From assembly GCA_900549195.1 (NCBI GenBank), contig URNK01000017.1:1-16491 (forward strand): DNA of 16,491 nucleotides, given 5' to 3'. The notes beneath the pieces were generated by a model. It had not been told where the DNA came from. It did no database searches and saw only the letters and a list, made by a program, of their open reading frames with translations. The stretch is from an uncultured Collinsella sp. Its GTDB lineage: Bacteria > Actinomycetota > Coriobacteriia > Coriobacteriales > Coriobacteriaceae. Below are positions 6,905-13,635 of this stretch, in pieces. Numbering within the stretch: position 1 is the stretch's first letter; the number at the start of each line of letters is the position of its first letter. The translations under genes and the position numbers were made by a program.

Positions 6905-6934
6905 TTGAATAACTCTATCCGTTTTGGTTAAAAC
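6905..6934 (+). promoter_or_regulatory. Possible promoter for the flavoprotein gene
   Basis: TTGAAT (6905-6910) and TAAAAC (6929-6934) are 18 bases apart in an A/T-rich stretch, 45 bases before the flavoprotein start. The 147-bp gap after the hydrolase suggests the flavoprotein may have its own promoter. A 16-codon ORF at 6840-6890 in this gap has no visible ribosome binding site and is not called. Confidence 0.3.
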
Positions 6935-6941
6935 AAAAAAT

Positions 6942-6961
6942 ATGCCGCGCGCCTGCGGCAT
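6942..6961. repeat. GC-rich hairpin just before the flavoprotein ribosome binding site
   Basis: ATGCCGC (6942-6948) and GCGGCAT (6955-6961) form a perfect 7-bp stem with a GCGCCT loop. It immediately precedes the GAAGGAGGGAG ribosome binding region. On the minus strand it is followed by ATTTTTTG and would look like a terminator, but no minus-strand gene ends here. A 5' mRNA structure or a leftover terminator are both possible. Confidence 0.5.
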
Positions 6962-6978
6962 GAAGGAGGGAGATTTCT

Positions 6979-7509
6979 ATGAATATCGTTGTATTGAGTG
7001 GTAGCCCGCGCAAGGGCGCCAATACCGACACCATGGTCGAGGCGTTTGCCGAGACCGCGCGCGAGGCCGGCCATACGGTCGAGGTCATCCGCGTTGCCAG
7101 TAAGAAAATCGCTGGTTGCCTGGGGTGTCAGTATTGTTTCGCCCACGAGGGCACTTGCGTGCAGAAGGATGACATGGCCAAGGTGATCGAGTCGCTGAAA
7201 GACGCCGACATGGTTGTCTTCGCTTCGCCCATCTACTGGTTTGATATCACTGCGCAGGAGAAGGCCGCCATCGACCGCCTGTACGCCTTCGGTGCTACGG
7301 GCTTCCCGTTCACCAAGACGGCCCTTTTGCTCGATAGCCACAGCGAGGGCGTCTATGATGCGGCGATTGCTATGTACAAGTCCACATGCGCGTACTGCAA
7401 GTGGGAGGATCAGGGCATTGTCACCATCAGCGGTATGACCGAGCGCGACAGCATGGCATCGTCGCCCAAGTTGGAAGAGGTGCGAGAGCTCGCTCGCAAG
7501 CTCGCCTAA
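6979..7509 (+). CDS. Flavodoxin-fold NAD(P)H-dependent oxidoreductase / iron-sulfur flavoprotein-like
   Basis: A 176-residue FMN-binding oxidoreductase. The N-terminus carries the FMN phosphate loop SGSPRKGANT (residues 7-16). The segment VVFASPIYWFDITAQEKAAIDR (about 79-100) is the second flavin loop of the NADPH-dependent FMN reductase/Isf family. Cys47, Cys50, Cys53 and Cys60 are spaced C-x2-C-x2-C-x6-C, which matches the compact cluster motif of iron-sulfur flavoproteins. Many relatives keep only part of this motif, so a [4Fe-4S] cluster is likely but not certain. The ATG at 6979 follows a GGAGGGAG ribosome binding site. Likely role: electron transfer or reduction of quinone, nitro or oxygen species alongside the upstream detoxification genes. 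The stop codon overlaps the inverted-repeat element at 7508-7599. Confidence 0.9.
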   Translation: MNIVVLSGSPRKGANTDTMVEAFAETAREAGHTVEVIRVASKKIAGCLGCQYCFAHEGTCVQKDDMAKVIESLKDADMVVFASPIYWFDITAQEKAAIDRLYAFGATGFPFTKTALLLDSHSEGVYDAAIAMYKSTCAYCKWEDQGIVTISGMTERDSMASSPKLEEVRELARKLA

Positions 7510-7599
7510 GGGCAAGAAGAACGCATGGCAATCAGCGTTATTGGAAGTACTTGCCGTCCTTGCCGGGTGAATCGTTGATTGCCATGCACCGTTGCCCTT
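7508..7599. repeat. 92-bp two-step inverted repeat between convergent genes
   Basis: The outer arms AAGGGCAA (7508-7515) and TTGCCCTT (7592-7599), and the inner arms GCATGGCAATCA (7523-7534) and TGATTGCCATGC (7576-7587), are all perfect and nested. They are offset by 7 and 4 unpaired bases around a loop of about 41 bases. The element fills nearly the whole gap between the flavoprotein stop and the ATPase stop. No T-run follows on either strand, so it is not an ordinary terminator. It may be a bidirectional 3'-end structure or a small non-autonomous mobile element. Confidence 0.7.
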
Positions 7600-7617
7600 G
7601 TGGACAATCTCCGCGTG

Positions 7618-8712
7618 CTAGGAGACTTTCTCGCTCAGGAACTCCCTGAACGCGGGGATGTCAAAACCAACGAGTCCACGTCCACGTTCCCCGATGACGC
7701 CGTCCTCGAGGAGGCGGCGTTTGTATTGGCTTGCGTAGTTGCTGGCGACGCCCATGCGTTTGGCTATCTCCGAGACCCTGCTGGGGCCAGAATCGGGCAG
7801 CATCGCGAGCAAAAACTCAATGTCTTTATCGGAAAGCTCCCGATAGGTCGTTTCGAGAATTCGATCGCGCAGCTCCATGCGGGCAAGCAGAGAACCCTGC
7901 TGTACATCAGGTGCGCTGATTTTGGGCGAGTTCTCCGAAACATCCCATGTGCGATATCCGACGAGCTGCATCATATAGGGAAATCCGTCGACGGCCTTCA
8001 CGGCATCTTCGAGCGCTTCTGGCGTGATTGAGCGGCCTCCAGCCTCAACGGTTTTGCGGAATGCGTTTGCAATTTCAACGTCAGTGATTCGTCCCAACTG
8101 ATGATATTGGGAACGCCTGAGGAACGAGACGGAATCGTTACGCAGCAACGCCGATACCTTGTAGGGCAGTCCTGCCATGAGTAGGGCAACTTTTTTACCT
8201 TCGCGTACAAAGTGCTGGTAAACAGAGGCAAATTGAAGCATTTCTTCGAGATCGACGGTGACTTCATCGATGGTGATGAGAAGTCCGATGTCATGTTTTT
8301 CGAGTTGCTTAAAGATGCCATTCATGCGCGTGCGCCAGTTGCCCTGAGCCTCTTGAGCATATGTCCAATCGATGCCCACTGGGCCAATTTGAACACCGTT
8401 TATGCGCGCGTGAGGCTGTGAGAGGTAACTATCTGCGGCTTCTTTGGTTCGCTCGATAATATCTTCGAGCATGCCTGGCATGGCGGAGACATTTGCTGCG
8501 ATCCAGCCGTGTTCAAGCGCCGTTTCTGAAAGGAGCGAGAGAAGCGCCGTCTTGCCCGTTCCCCTTGCGCCAGTAAAAATGGTTGACAGGTTGGGATCTC
8601 CCGGGCCGTTGATAAAGCCACGGTTGATGTCACGCAGGATATGCTCGCGACCCGCTAGAAAGGGAGGGACGCTTCCGAACGTCGGGGTAAAGGGGTTCTT
8701 GCTGTACTTCAT
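7618..8712 (-). CDS. AAA-type ATPase with C-terminal winged helix (orphan ATP-binding protein)
   Basis: A 364-residue cytoplasmic P-loop ATPase of the AAA_16/archaeal-ATPase-like group. Walker A is GARGTGKT (48-55), Walker B is LLITIDE (144-150), and a sensor-like ALLMAGLP follows at 176-183. A lid region with PYMMQLVGYRTW (245-256) comes next, then a winged helix-turn-helix at about 295-350 (SRVSEIAKRMGVASNYASQYKRRLL). The ATG at 8712 was chosen because AAGGAG lies just upstream (8717-8722) and the protein then begins MKYSKNPFTPTFGSVPP, the usual opening of these ATPases. An in-frame ATG at 8757 falls inside the upstream repeat array. Such single-gene ATPases are widespread in gut Actinobacteria with no fixed role. 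The wHTH suggests DNA binding, possibly at the repeats upstream. Function unknown. Confidence 0.9.
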   Translation of the reverse strand: MKYSKNPFTPTFGSVPPFLAGREHILRDINRGFINGPGDPNLSTIFTGARGTGKTALLSLLSETALEHGWIAANVSAMPGMLEDIIERTKEAADSYLSQPHARINGVQIGPVGIDWTYAQEAQGNWRTRMNGIFKQLEKHDIGLLITIDEVTVDLEEMLQFASVYQHFVREGKKVALLMAGLPYKVSALLRNDSVSFLRRSQYHQLGRITDVEIANAFRKTVEAGGRSITPEALEDAVKAVDGFPYMMQLVGYRTWDVSENSPKISAPDVQQGSLLARMELRDRILETTYRELSDKDIEFLLAMLPDSGPSRVSEIAKRMGVASNYASQYKRRLLEDGVIGERGRGLVGFDIPAFREFLSEKVS

Positions 8713-8722
8713 GGTAGCTCCT

Positions 8723-8776
8723 TTGCAAGTTTTGCTAATTTTTGCAAGTTTTGCCAACTATTGCAAGTTTTGCTAA
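8723..8776. repeat. Three 16-bp direct repeats at 19-bp period upstream of the ATPase
   Basis: TTGCAAGTTTTGCTAA at 8723-8738, TTGCAAGTTTTGCCAA at 8742-8757 and TTGCAAGTTTTGCTAA at 8761-8776 start exactly 19 bases apart and differ at one position. Each unit contains a dyad, GCAA-GTT-TTGC. The array begins 11 bases before the ATPase start and covers its 5' leader. Regular spacing plus internal symmetry suggests binding of several protein copies side by side, perhaps the winged helix of the ATPase itself. Confidence 0.9.
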
Positions 8777-8813
8777 CGACTGACCAAAGGGCATCGAAGC
8801 AGTGGCGCTGACA

Positions 8814-8862
8814 TTTTTTACGCAGAAAAATAAGCAGAAATCAATTTATCTGCGTTAAAAAA
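8814..8862. repeat. A/T-rich inverted repeat in the ATPase-topoisomerase gap
   Basis: TTTTTTACGCAGA (8814-8826) faces TCTGCGTTAAAAAA (8849-8862). The 7-bp core ACGCAGA/TCTGCGT and the six-base T and A runs pair, with one extra T in the right arm. It overlaps the candidate ATPase promoter, so it could be an operator. The T-run is on the wrong side for a terminator. Confidence 0.5.
8815..8844 (-). promoter_or_regulatory. Candidate promoter for the ATPase
   Basis: On the minus strand, TTGATT (8839-8844) and TAAAAA (8815-8820) are separated by 18 bases. Transcription would start near 8808, so the three 19-bp repeats would lie in the transcribed leader. Moderate match to consensus; not tested. 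Confidence 0.35.
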
Positions 8863-8870
8863 TAGTTGAG

Positions 8871-8922
8871 AAGAAAAACGACGAGCCCCGGGCGCAATGC
8901 CGTTGCGTTCCGGGCCTCGTCG
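8871..8922 (-). terminator. Terminator of the topoisomerase operon
   Basis: Read on the minus strand, CGACGAG (8916-8922) pairs with CTCGTCG (8879-8885). Further GC pairs inside (CCCGG/CCGGG and the CGCAA/TTGCG region) lengthen the stem, which is followed by TTTTTCTT (8871-8878). It lies 38 bases after the cleavage-subunit stop at 8960. Confidence 0.88.
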
Positions 8923-8959
8923 CTTTGCGAAGTATCTAACGATCTCGTTGCCGTAGTAC

Positions 8960-11200
8960 CTAGTCAAACAGACTCGGCATGTCGTTTTCTTTCATGAGGG
9001 CACCGGCAGAGGGGAGGCTCTGCGCGGTGAACTTCTCGGCCGAGACGCCGGCGCCAAGAATCTCTTCGGTCGTGCCGACGGTGGTGACCGAGCGACCCTT
9101 CTTGGCCGTAAAGGCCTGGACGCCCTGCGTGTTAGTGGTCGTCTTGGTCTTGAGCAGCGACGTGTTGAAGTTCATCAGGCGATAGTCGCTCGAGACCAGT
9201 GCGAGGTCGCGATCCTCCTTGAGCACCTGTGCATACAGCAGCTTGCTACCGCCGTAGATGGCGTTTTTGAGGCGCTTGCGGTTGGTCTTGGTGACGTATC
9301 CAGAAAGTGCGACGCGCACCACGCGGCCGTTCTCAAAGACAAACAGCACGTCGGCCTTGTAGTCCTCGGGGTCGATGACCCAGATGACGCTCTCGTCGGG
9401 TTCCATCTCAAGATCGGTGGGCAGGTACGAGCCCAGCTGGGCCGACTTGGTGTCCTCAAACGCCGCAACCTTGCATTTGTATACCTGGCTCTTGTTGGTA
9501 AACACGAGCAGCTCGTGCGTGTTGGAAGACGGGAACTCGATAAAGGGCTTATCGCCGTCCTTGTACTTGAGCGTGGTCGCCTTCTTGAGCACGCGGTCCG
9601 TCATCTTCTTAAGGTAGCCATCGCGCGAGAGCATGATAGTGACCGGGTACTCCTCGACCTCGGGCTCCAAGCTTACCTCGATGACCTCATGGGGCTCGAT
9701 CCTGCCCGTGCGGCGCGGCATCACATACTTCTTGTTGACCGCGGCCAGCTCGTCGCTGATGACCTTCTTGATGTTGTCTTCGCTCGAGAGAATCTCCTCA
9801 AGCTCGGCAATCTCACCCTCGAGCTTGGCAATGTCCTTGGTGCGGTTGAGGATGTACTCCTCGTTGATGTTACGGAGCTTAAGTTCGGCAACAAACTCGG
9901 CCTGGGTCTCGTCGATGTCGAAACCCTTCATAAGGTTGGGCACGACCTCGGCTTCGAGCTTGGTGCCGCGGATGATGGCGATGGCCTTGTCGATGTCGAG
10001 CAAGATCGCCTCGAGGCCGTGCAGCAGGTGCAGGCGCTCGGACTTTTTGCCCAGGTCAAAGTTAATGCGGCGACGCGTGGACTCAATACGCCACTTGACC
10101 CACTCGTGCAGGATCTGGCGCACGCCCATAACGCGAGGGTAACCATCGACCAGCACGTTGAAGTTGCACGAGAACGAATCCTGCAGCGTGGTCGAGCGAT
10201 AGAGCTTGGCCATGAGCTTGTCGGGGTCGACGCCGCGCTTAAGGTCGATGGCGATGCGCAAGCCCGAGAGGTCGGTCTCGTCGCGGATGTCGGCGATCTC
10301 CTTGACCTTGCCCTCCTTGGAGAGCTTGACGATGCGTTCGATGATGACATCGGTCTTGGTGGTGTAGGGGATCTCGTACACTTCGATGATGCGCTCTTCG
10401 GGAATCCAGCGCCAGCGGGAGCGAATCTGGAAGCTGCCAAGGCCGGTCTCGATGATCTTCTCCATCTCCTCGCGGCGGTAGATGATCTCGCCGCCGGTCG
10501 AGAAGTCGGGCATGGGCATGTACTCGAGCAGGTCGCAGTCGGGATCCTTGAGGTAGTGCATCGTGGCAGCACAGACCTCGTTGAGGTTGAAGCCGCAGAT
10601 GTCGGATGCCATGGCGACGCCGATGCCCTTGTTGGCCGAGACGAGGATGTTGGGGAACGTGGTGGGCAGCAGGCGCGGCTCCTTCATGGCGCCGTCGTAG
10701 CTGTCAACGAAGTCGACCGGGTCCTTGTCGATGTCCTTGAAGATCTCGGCGCTGATGGGGGAGAGCTTGGCCTCGGTATAACGCGAGGCGGCGTAGCTCA
10801 GGTCGCCCGAATAATACTTGCCAAAGTTGCCCTTCGACTCCACGAAGGGGGCGAGCAGTGCCTCGTTGCCGGTTGCCAGGCGCACCATCGTCTCGTAGAT
10901 CGCGGCATCGCCGTGCGGGTTGAGCTTCATAGTCTGACCCACGATGTTGGCGCTCTTCTGGCGCTCGCCCTTGAGCAGACCCATTTTGTACATGGTGTAG
11001 AGCAACTTGCGGTGCGAGGGCTTAAAGCCGTCGATCTCGGGGAACGCACGCGAGACATTGACACTCATGGCGTAGGGCATGTAGTTGACCTCGAGCGTCT
11101 GCGTGATCGGCTGATCGGTGACCTCGGAGTGCAGGCCGATGACGTTCTCGGCGTTGACCTGCTTTTTCTTTGGCTGGTTCTTCGTCTTCTTCTTTGCCAC
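8960..11200 (-). CDS. Type IIA topoisomerase cleavage subunit (ParC/GyrA family)
   Basis: A 746-residue DNA breakage-reunion subunit, close to ParC length and shorter than typical GyrA. After a Lys-rich N-terminus (KKKTKNQPKKKQ) come the winged-helix segment with PHGD (residues 96-99, here NPHGDAAIYET) and the catalytic Tyr141 in AASRYTEAKLS. A tower/coiled-coil region (about 360-490) and a C-terminal region of degenerate blade repeats (about 520-720) follow. No GyrA box (QRRGGRG-like) was found, so negative supercoiling is not expected and topoisomerase IV-like decatenation/relaxation is more likely. Start is GTG 11200 with AGAGGA at 11205-11210. It lies 45 bases after the partner subunit gene, in one operon. 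The positions equivalent to E. coli GyrA Ser83/Asp87 are Ala and Glu. The assignment as topoisomerase IV rather than a gyrase paralogue is inference. Confidence 0.92.
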   Translation of the reverse strand: MAKKKTKNQPKKKQVNAENVIGLHSEVTDQPITQTLEVNYMPYAMSVNVSRAFPEIDGFKPSHRKLLYTMYKMGLLKGERQKSANIVGQTMKLNPHGDAAIYETMVRLATGNEALLAPFVESKGNFGKYYSGDLSYAASRYTEAKLSPISAEIFKDIDKDPVDFVDSYDGAMKEPRLLPTTFPNILVSANKGIGVAMASDICGFNLNEVCAATMHYLKDPDCDLLEYMPMPDFSTGGEIIYRREEMEKIIETGLGSFQIRSRWRWIPEERIIEVYEIPYTTKTDVIIERIVKLSKEGKVKEIADIRDETDLSGLRIAIDLKRGVDPDKLMAKLYRSTTLQDSFSCNFNVLVDGYPRVMGVRQILHEWVKWRIESTRRRINFDLGKKSERLHLLHGLEAILLDIDKAIAIIRGTKLEAEVVPNLMKGFDIDETQAEFVAELKLRNINEEYILNRTKDIAKLEGEIAELEEILSSEDNIKKVISDELAAVNKKYVMPRRTGRIEPHEVIEVSLEPEVEEYPVTIMLSRDGYLKKMTDRVLKKATTLKYKDGDKPFIEFPSSNTHELLVFTNKSQVYKCKVAAFEDTKSAQLGSYLPTDLEMEPDESVIWVIDPEDYKADVLFVFENGRVVRVALSGYVTKTNRKRLKNAIYGGSKLLYAQVLKEDRDLALVSSDYRLMNFNTSLLKTKTTTNTQGVQAFTAKKGRSVTTVGTTEEILGAGVSAEKFTAQSLPSAGALMKENDMPSLFD

Positions 11201-11245
11201 GATTTCCTCTTGAACTTCTTATGGGCCGTCGTTATCGATTTGCTG

Positions 11246-13243
11246 CTACTGCAGGTCCAGCTGGTCCAGGTATTCCTTGCCGTGCTCGGAGATGTGGCGC
11301 TTACGGCCCGCCTCGTCGTTGCCCAGCAACAGGTTGAACATGGTTTCCATCTTGGTGACGTCCTCGGGCTCCACCTTGATCAGACGGCGCGTCTCGGGGT
11401 TCATGGTGGTGAGCCACATCATGTCCGGATCGTTTTCACCAAGACCCTTGGAGCGGTTGATGGAGCATTTCTGGTCGCCGATCTCCTTGAGGATGCCGTT
11501 CTTCTCGAGCTCGGTGTAGGCAAAGTAGGTCTTCTCTTTACAGTTGATCTCGTAGAGCGGCGACTCGGCGATATACACGTAGCCCTCGTCGATAAGCGTG
11601 GGCACCAGACGGTAGAGCATGGTGAGCACGAGCGTGCGGATGTGGTACCCGTCGACGTCGGCGTCCGTACAGATGATGACCTTGTTCCAGTTGAGGTTGT
11701 CCAGGTCAAAGGCGCCGAGGTTCTTGATGCGCTTGTCCTTGATCTCCACACCGCAGCCCAGCACGCGCATGAGGTCCATGATGATGTCGGACTTAAAGAT
11801 GCGCGGATAGTCCTCCTTCAGGCAGTTGAGGATCTTACCGCGGACGGGCATAACACCCTGGAACTCGGCATCGCGCGACGTGCGAATGGCGCCTGCTGCC
11901 GAGTCGCCCTCTACGATGTAGATCTCGCGACGGGTCTTGTCCTTGGAGCGGCAGTCGATGAACTTCTGCACGCGGTTGGCCATATCGGTCTTCTGCTGCA
12001 GGTTGGTCTTGATGCTCTGGCGCGTCTTCTCGGCGTTCTCGCGCGAGCGCTTGTTGATGAGCACCTGCTCCACGATCTTGTTGGCAGCGTCTTTGTTCTC
12101 GATCAAGTAAGTCGAGAGGCGCTCCTTAAAGAATGCCGTCATGGCCTGCTGGATAAAGCGGTTGTTGATGGCCTTCTTGGTCTGGTTTTCGTAGGACGTC
12201 TGGGTGGAGAAGCAGTTGGTCACCAGCACTAGGCAGTCCTGGACGTCTTGCCACTTAATGCCGCTCTCGTTTTTATTGTACTTGCCCTGTTGCTTAATGT
12301 AAGCATCGATGGCGCTGGTGAGGGCGCTGCGGGCAGCCTTCTCGGGCGAGCCTCCGTTCTCGAGCCACGATGAGTTGTGGTAGTACTCCTGCATCATGAA
12401 AGTGCGCGAGAAGCACATGCAAGCAGTGATTTTTACATTGTAATCGGGCAGGTCCTCGCGATCGCGACCGCGACGGTCGGCCTCGATAAAGAAGGGCTCG
12501 GTAAGGTAGTCGGTACCGACCTTCTCGAGCACGTAGTCCTCGATGCCCTTGGGATAGCAAAAATCCTCTTCGGAAAACTCGCCATCGTCACCCTCGATGC
12601 GCAGGCGGAAGGTCACGTTGGCGTTGACCACGGCCTGGCGGCGCATGGTCTCGCGATACCACTCGTGGGGAATGCTAATCGAGGTAAAGACCTCAAGATC
12701 GGGACGCCACTTGATGGTGGTGCCGGTGCGGTCCTCGTCGCTGGGCTCAATCTCGAGTGCCTTCTTTTTGGCGCCGACGACCTTGCCCTTCTTAAAGTGC
12801 AGGGAGTATTTGTTGCCATCGCGCCAGACCGTGACATCCATGTATTCGGAGGCGTATTGGGTTGCGCACGAGCCCAAGCCATTGGTACCGAGCGAGAAGT
12901 CGTAGTCGCCGCCCTGGTTGTTATTGTATTTGCCGCCGGCATAGAGCTCGCAAAAGACGAGTTCCCAGTTAAAGCGCTTCTCGGAAGGGTTCCAGTCGAG
13001 CGGGCAGCCACGGCCGTTGTCCTCTACCTGAATGGAGCCATCGCGAAAGGCGGTAAGGGTGATGAGCTTGCCGTAGCCCTGGCGCGCCTCGTCAACGGCG
13101 TTGGACAGGATCTCAAAGGCGGCATGCGCACAACCGTCGAGTCCGTCCGAGCCAAAGATAACGGCGGGGCGCAGGCGTACGCGCTCCTCGTCCTTGAGCT
13201 GGCGGATACTGTCGTTACCATAGTTTGCGGTGTTTTTTGCCAT
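11246..13243 (-). CDS. Type IIA topoisomerase ATPase subunit (ParE/GyrB family)
   Basis: A 665-residue ATPase/TOPRIM subunit. The GHKL ATPase has Glu44 and Asn48 (EILSNAVDEA), DNGRG at 75-79 and GTNGLG at 119-124. The transducer domain spans about 220-430. TOPRIM has EGDSAAG (445-451) and the metal-binding DADVDG (527-532). RSKGLGEN (597-604) replaces the RYKGLGEM-type motif of canonical gyrase B. Together with the partner at 8960-11200 it forms the A2B2 enzyme that passes one duplex through another using ATP. Start at 13243 was chosen because homologues begin near AKNTANYGNDSIRQL. In-frame ATGs at 13282 and 13342 have no ribosome binding site and would precede or overlap the likely promoter. 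The ribosome binding site itself is weak (GAGAGAG). Confidence 0.92.
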   Translation of the reverse strand: MAKNTANYGNDSIRQLKDEERVRLRPAVIFGSDGLDGCAHAAFEILSNAVDEARQGYGKLITLTAFRDGSIQVEDNGRGCPLDWNPSEKRFNWELVFCELYAGGKYNNNQGGDYDFSLGTNGLGSCATQYASEYMDVTVWRDGNKYSLHFKKGKVVGAKKKALEIEPSDEDRTGTTIKWRPDLEVFTSISIPHEWYRETMRRQAVVNANVTFRLRIEGDDGEFSEEDFCYPKGIEDYVLEKVGTDYLTEPFFIEADRRGRDREDLPDYNVKITACMCFSRTFMMQEYYHNSSWLENGGSPEKAARSALTSAIDAYIKQQGKYNKNESGIKWQDVQDCLVLVTNCFSTQTSYENQTKKAINNRFIQQAMTAFFKERLSTYLIENKDAANKIVEQVLINKRSRENAEKTRQSIKTNLQQKTDMANRVQKFIDCRSKDKTRREIYIVEGDSAAGAIRTSRDAEFQGVMPVRGKILNCLKEDYPRIFKSDIIMDLMRVLGCGVEIKDKRIKNLGAFDLDNLNWNKVIICTDADVDGYHIRTLVLTMLYRLVPTLIDEGYVYIAESPLYEINCKEKTYFAYTELEKNGILKEIGDQKCSINRSKGLGENDPDMMWLTTMNPETRRLIKVEPEDVTKMETMFNLLLGNDEAGRKRHISEHGKEYLDQLDLQ

Positions 13244-13297
13244 ACTCGCTCTCTCGGTGTTCCTTTGCTGCGTTTTAGTCATATAGATAGTCAAGGT

Positions 13298-13326
13298 AGC
13301 ATAGCCCAGCCCACAGACGATTCCAA
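13298..13326 (-). promoter_or_regulatory. Promoter of the topoisomerase operon
   Basis: On the minus strand, TTGGAA (13321-13326) and TATGCT (13298-13303) are 17 bases apart, a good sigma-A-type promoter about 55 bases upstream of the ATPase-subunit start. The SOS box at 13342-13357 lies just upstream of its -35, too far for a simple steric block. Confidence 0.6.
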
Positions 13327-13341
13327 CCAACACGAAATCCA

Positions 13342-13357
13342 TCGAACAATCGTTCGA
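13342..13357. promoter_or_regulatory. Candidate SOS box (LexA site)
   Basis: TCGAAC (13342-13347), AATC, GTTCGA (13352-13357) is a perfect match to the actinobacterial LexA consensus TCGAAC-N4-GTTCGA, as known from mycobacteria. It lies between the topoisomerase operon promoter and a possible plus-strand small transcript. Which unit it controls is not decided by sequence. Confidence 0.65.
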
Positions 13358-13374
13358 ACTTAGGCTGTAAAGAG

Positions 13375-13413
13375 CTTACTCGCACAAAACCGAGTCGGTT
13401 TTGTGCGAGTAAG
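13375..13413. repeat. 39-bp near-perfect palindrome (18-bp arms, AGT loop)
   Basis: CTTACTCGCACAAAACCG (13375-13392) and CGGTTTTGTGCGAGTAAG (13396-13413) are exact reverse complements around AGT. Only TTT follows on the plus strand and no T-run on the minus strand, so terminator function is doubtful. It begins 18 bases after the SOS box, so in a plus-strand transcript it would be a very stable 5' hairpin. Confidence 0.85.
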
Positions 13414-13428
13414 TTTGAAGACGGCCGA

Positions 13429-13545
13429 ATGTGTCTTGCTGCGTTTGCGGTTGGATACGCTGTCGAAGACGTGTCGTGCGGATTGTTGGCGAAAAGACGG
13501 CGTGCCAAGCTCGAGGCAGAACTCGACTCCTCTGACGACATCTAA
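13429..13545 (+). CDS. Candidate small ORF (38 residues), function unknown
   Basis: An ATG at 13429 opens 38 codons reading MCLAAFAVGYAVEDVSCGLL, then a basic AKRRRAKLEAEL stretch and an acidic DSSDDI end, stopping at TAA 13543-13545. Composition (hydrophobic start, basic then acidic helix) is more protein-like than the other frames here. A terminator follows six bases later. The frame is open upstream to 13300 but offers no better start, and no strong ribosome binding site precedes the ATG. It could be a short membrane-associated peptide, the fragment of a lost gene, or chance. Nothing else gene-like was seen in 13244-13635. Confidence 0.35.
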   Translation: MCLAAFAVGYAVEDVSCGLLAKRRRAKLEAELDSSDDI

Positions 13546-13550
13546 TGCGT

Positions 13551-13588
13551 AATGGGCTGGCTCTGGGTATCCAGAACCAGCCCATTTT
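13551..13588 (+). terminator. Plus-strand terminator hairpin after the small ORF
   Basis: ATGGGCTGG (13552-13560) pairs with CCAGCCCAT (13577-13585). TCTGG/CCAGA pairs within, around a GTAT loop, with single mismatched bases between, and a short T-run follows. The minus strand lacks a T-run, so the hairpin fits a plus-strand transcript better than the surface-protein gene, though it could also protect that gene's 3' end. Confidence 0.65.
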
Positions 13589-13635
13589 GATGTTCGATGA
13601 GCCGAGTCGGCGTCTCTCACAAAGGTAACTAGGAG

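Noticed and set aside
9515..12232. A 905-codon open frame antisense to both topoisomerase genes
   Set aside because: It is a shadow of GC-rich codon bias. It has Val/Leu/Asp-rich composition, no ribosome binding site and no recognisable domain, while the opposite strand encodes two intact known enzymes.
12377..13363. 328-codon plus-strand frame opposite the topoisomerase ATPase subunit
   Set aside because: Same antisense effect; no homology or start signal, and it covers the promoter region of the real gene.
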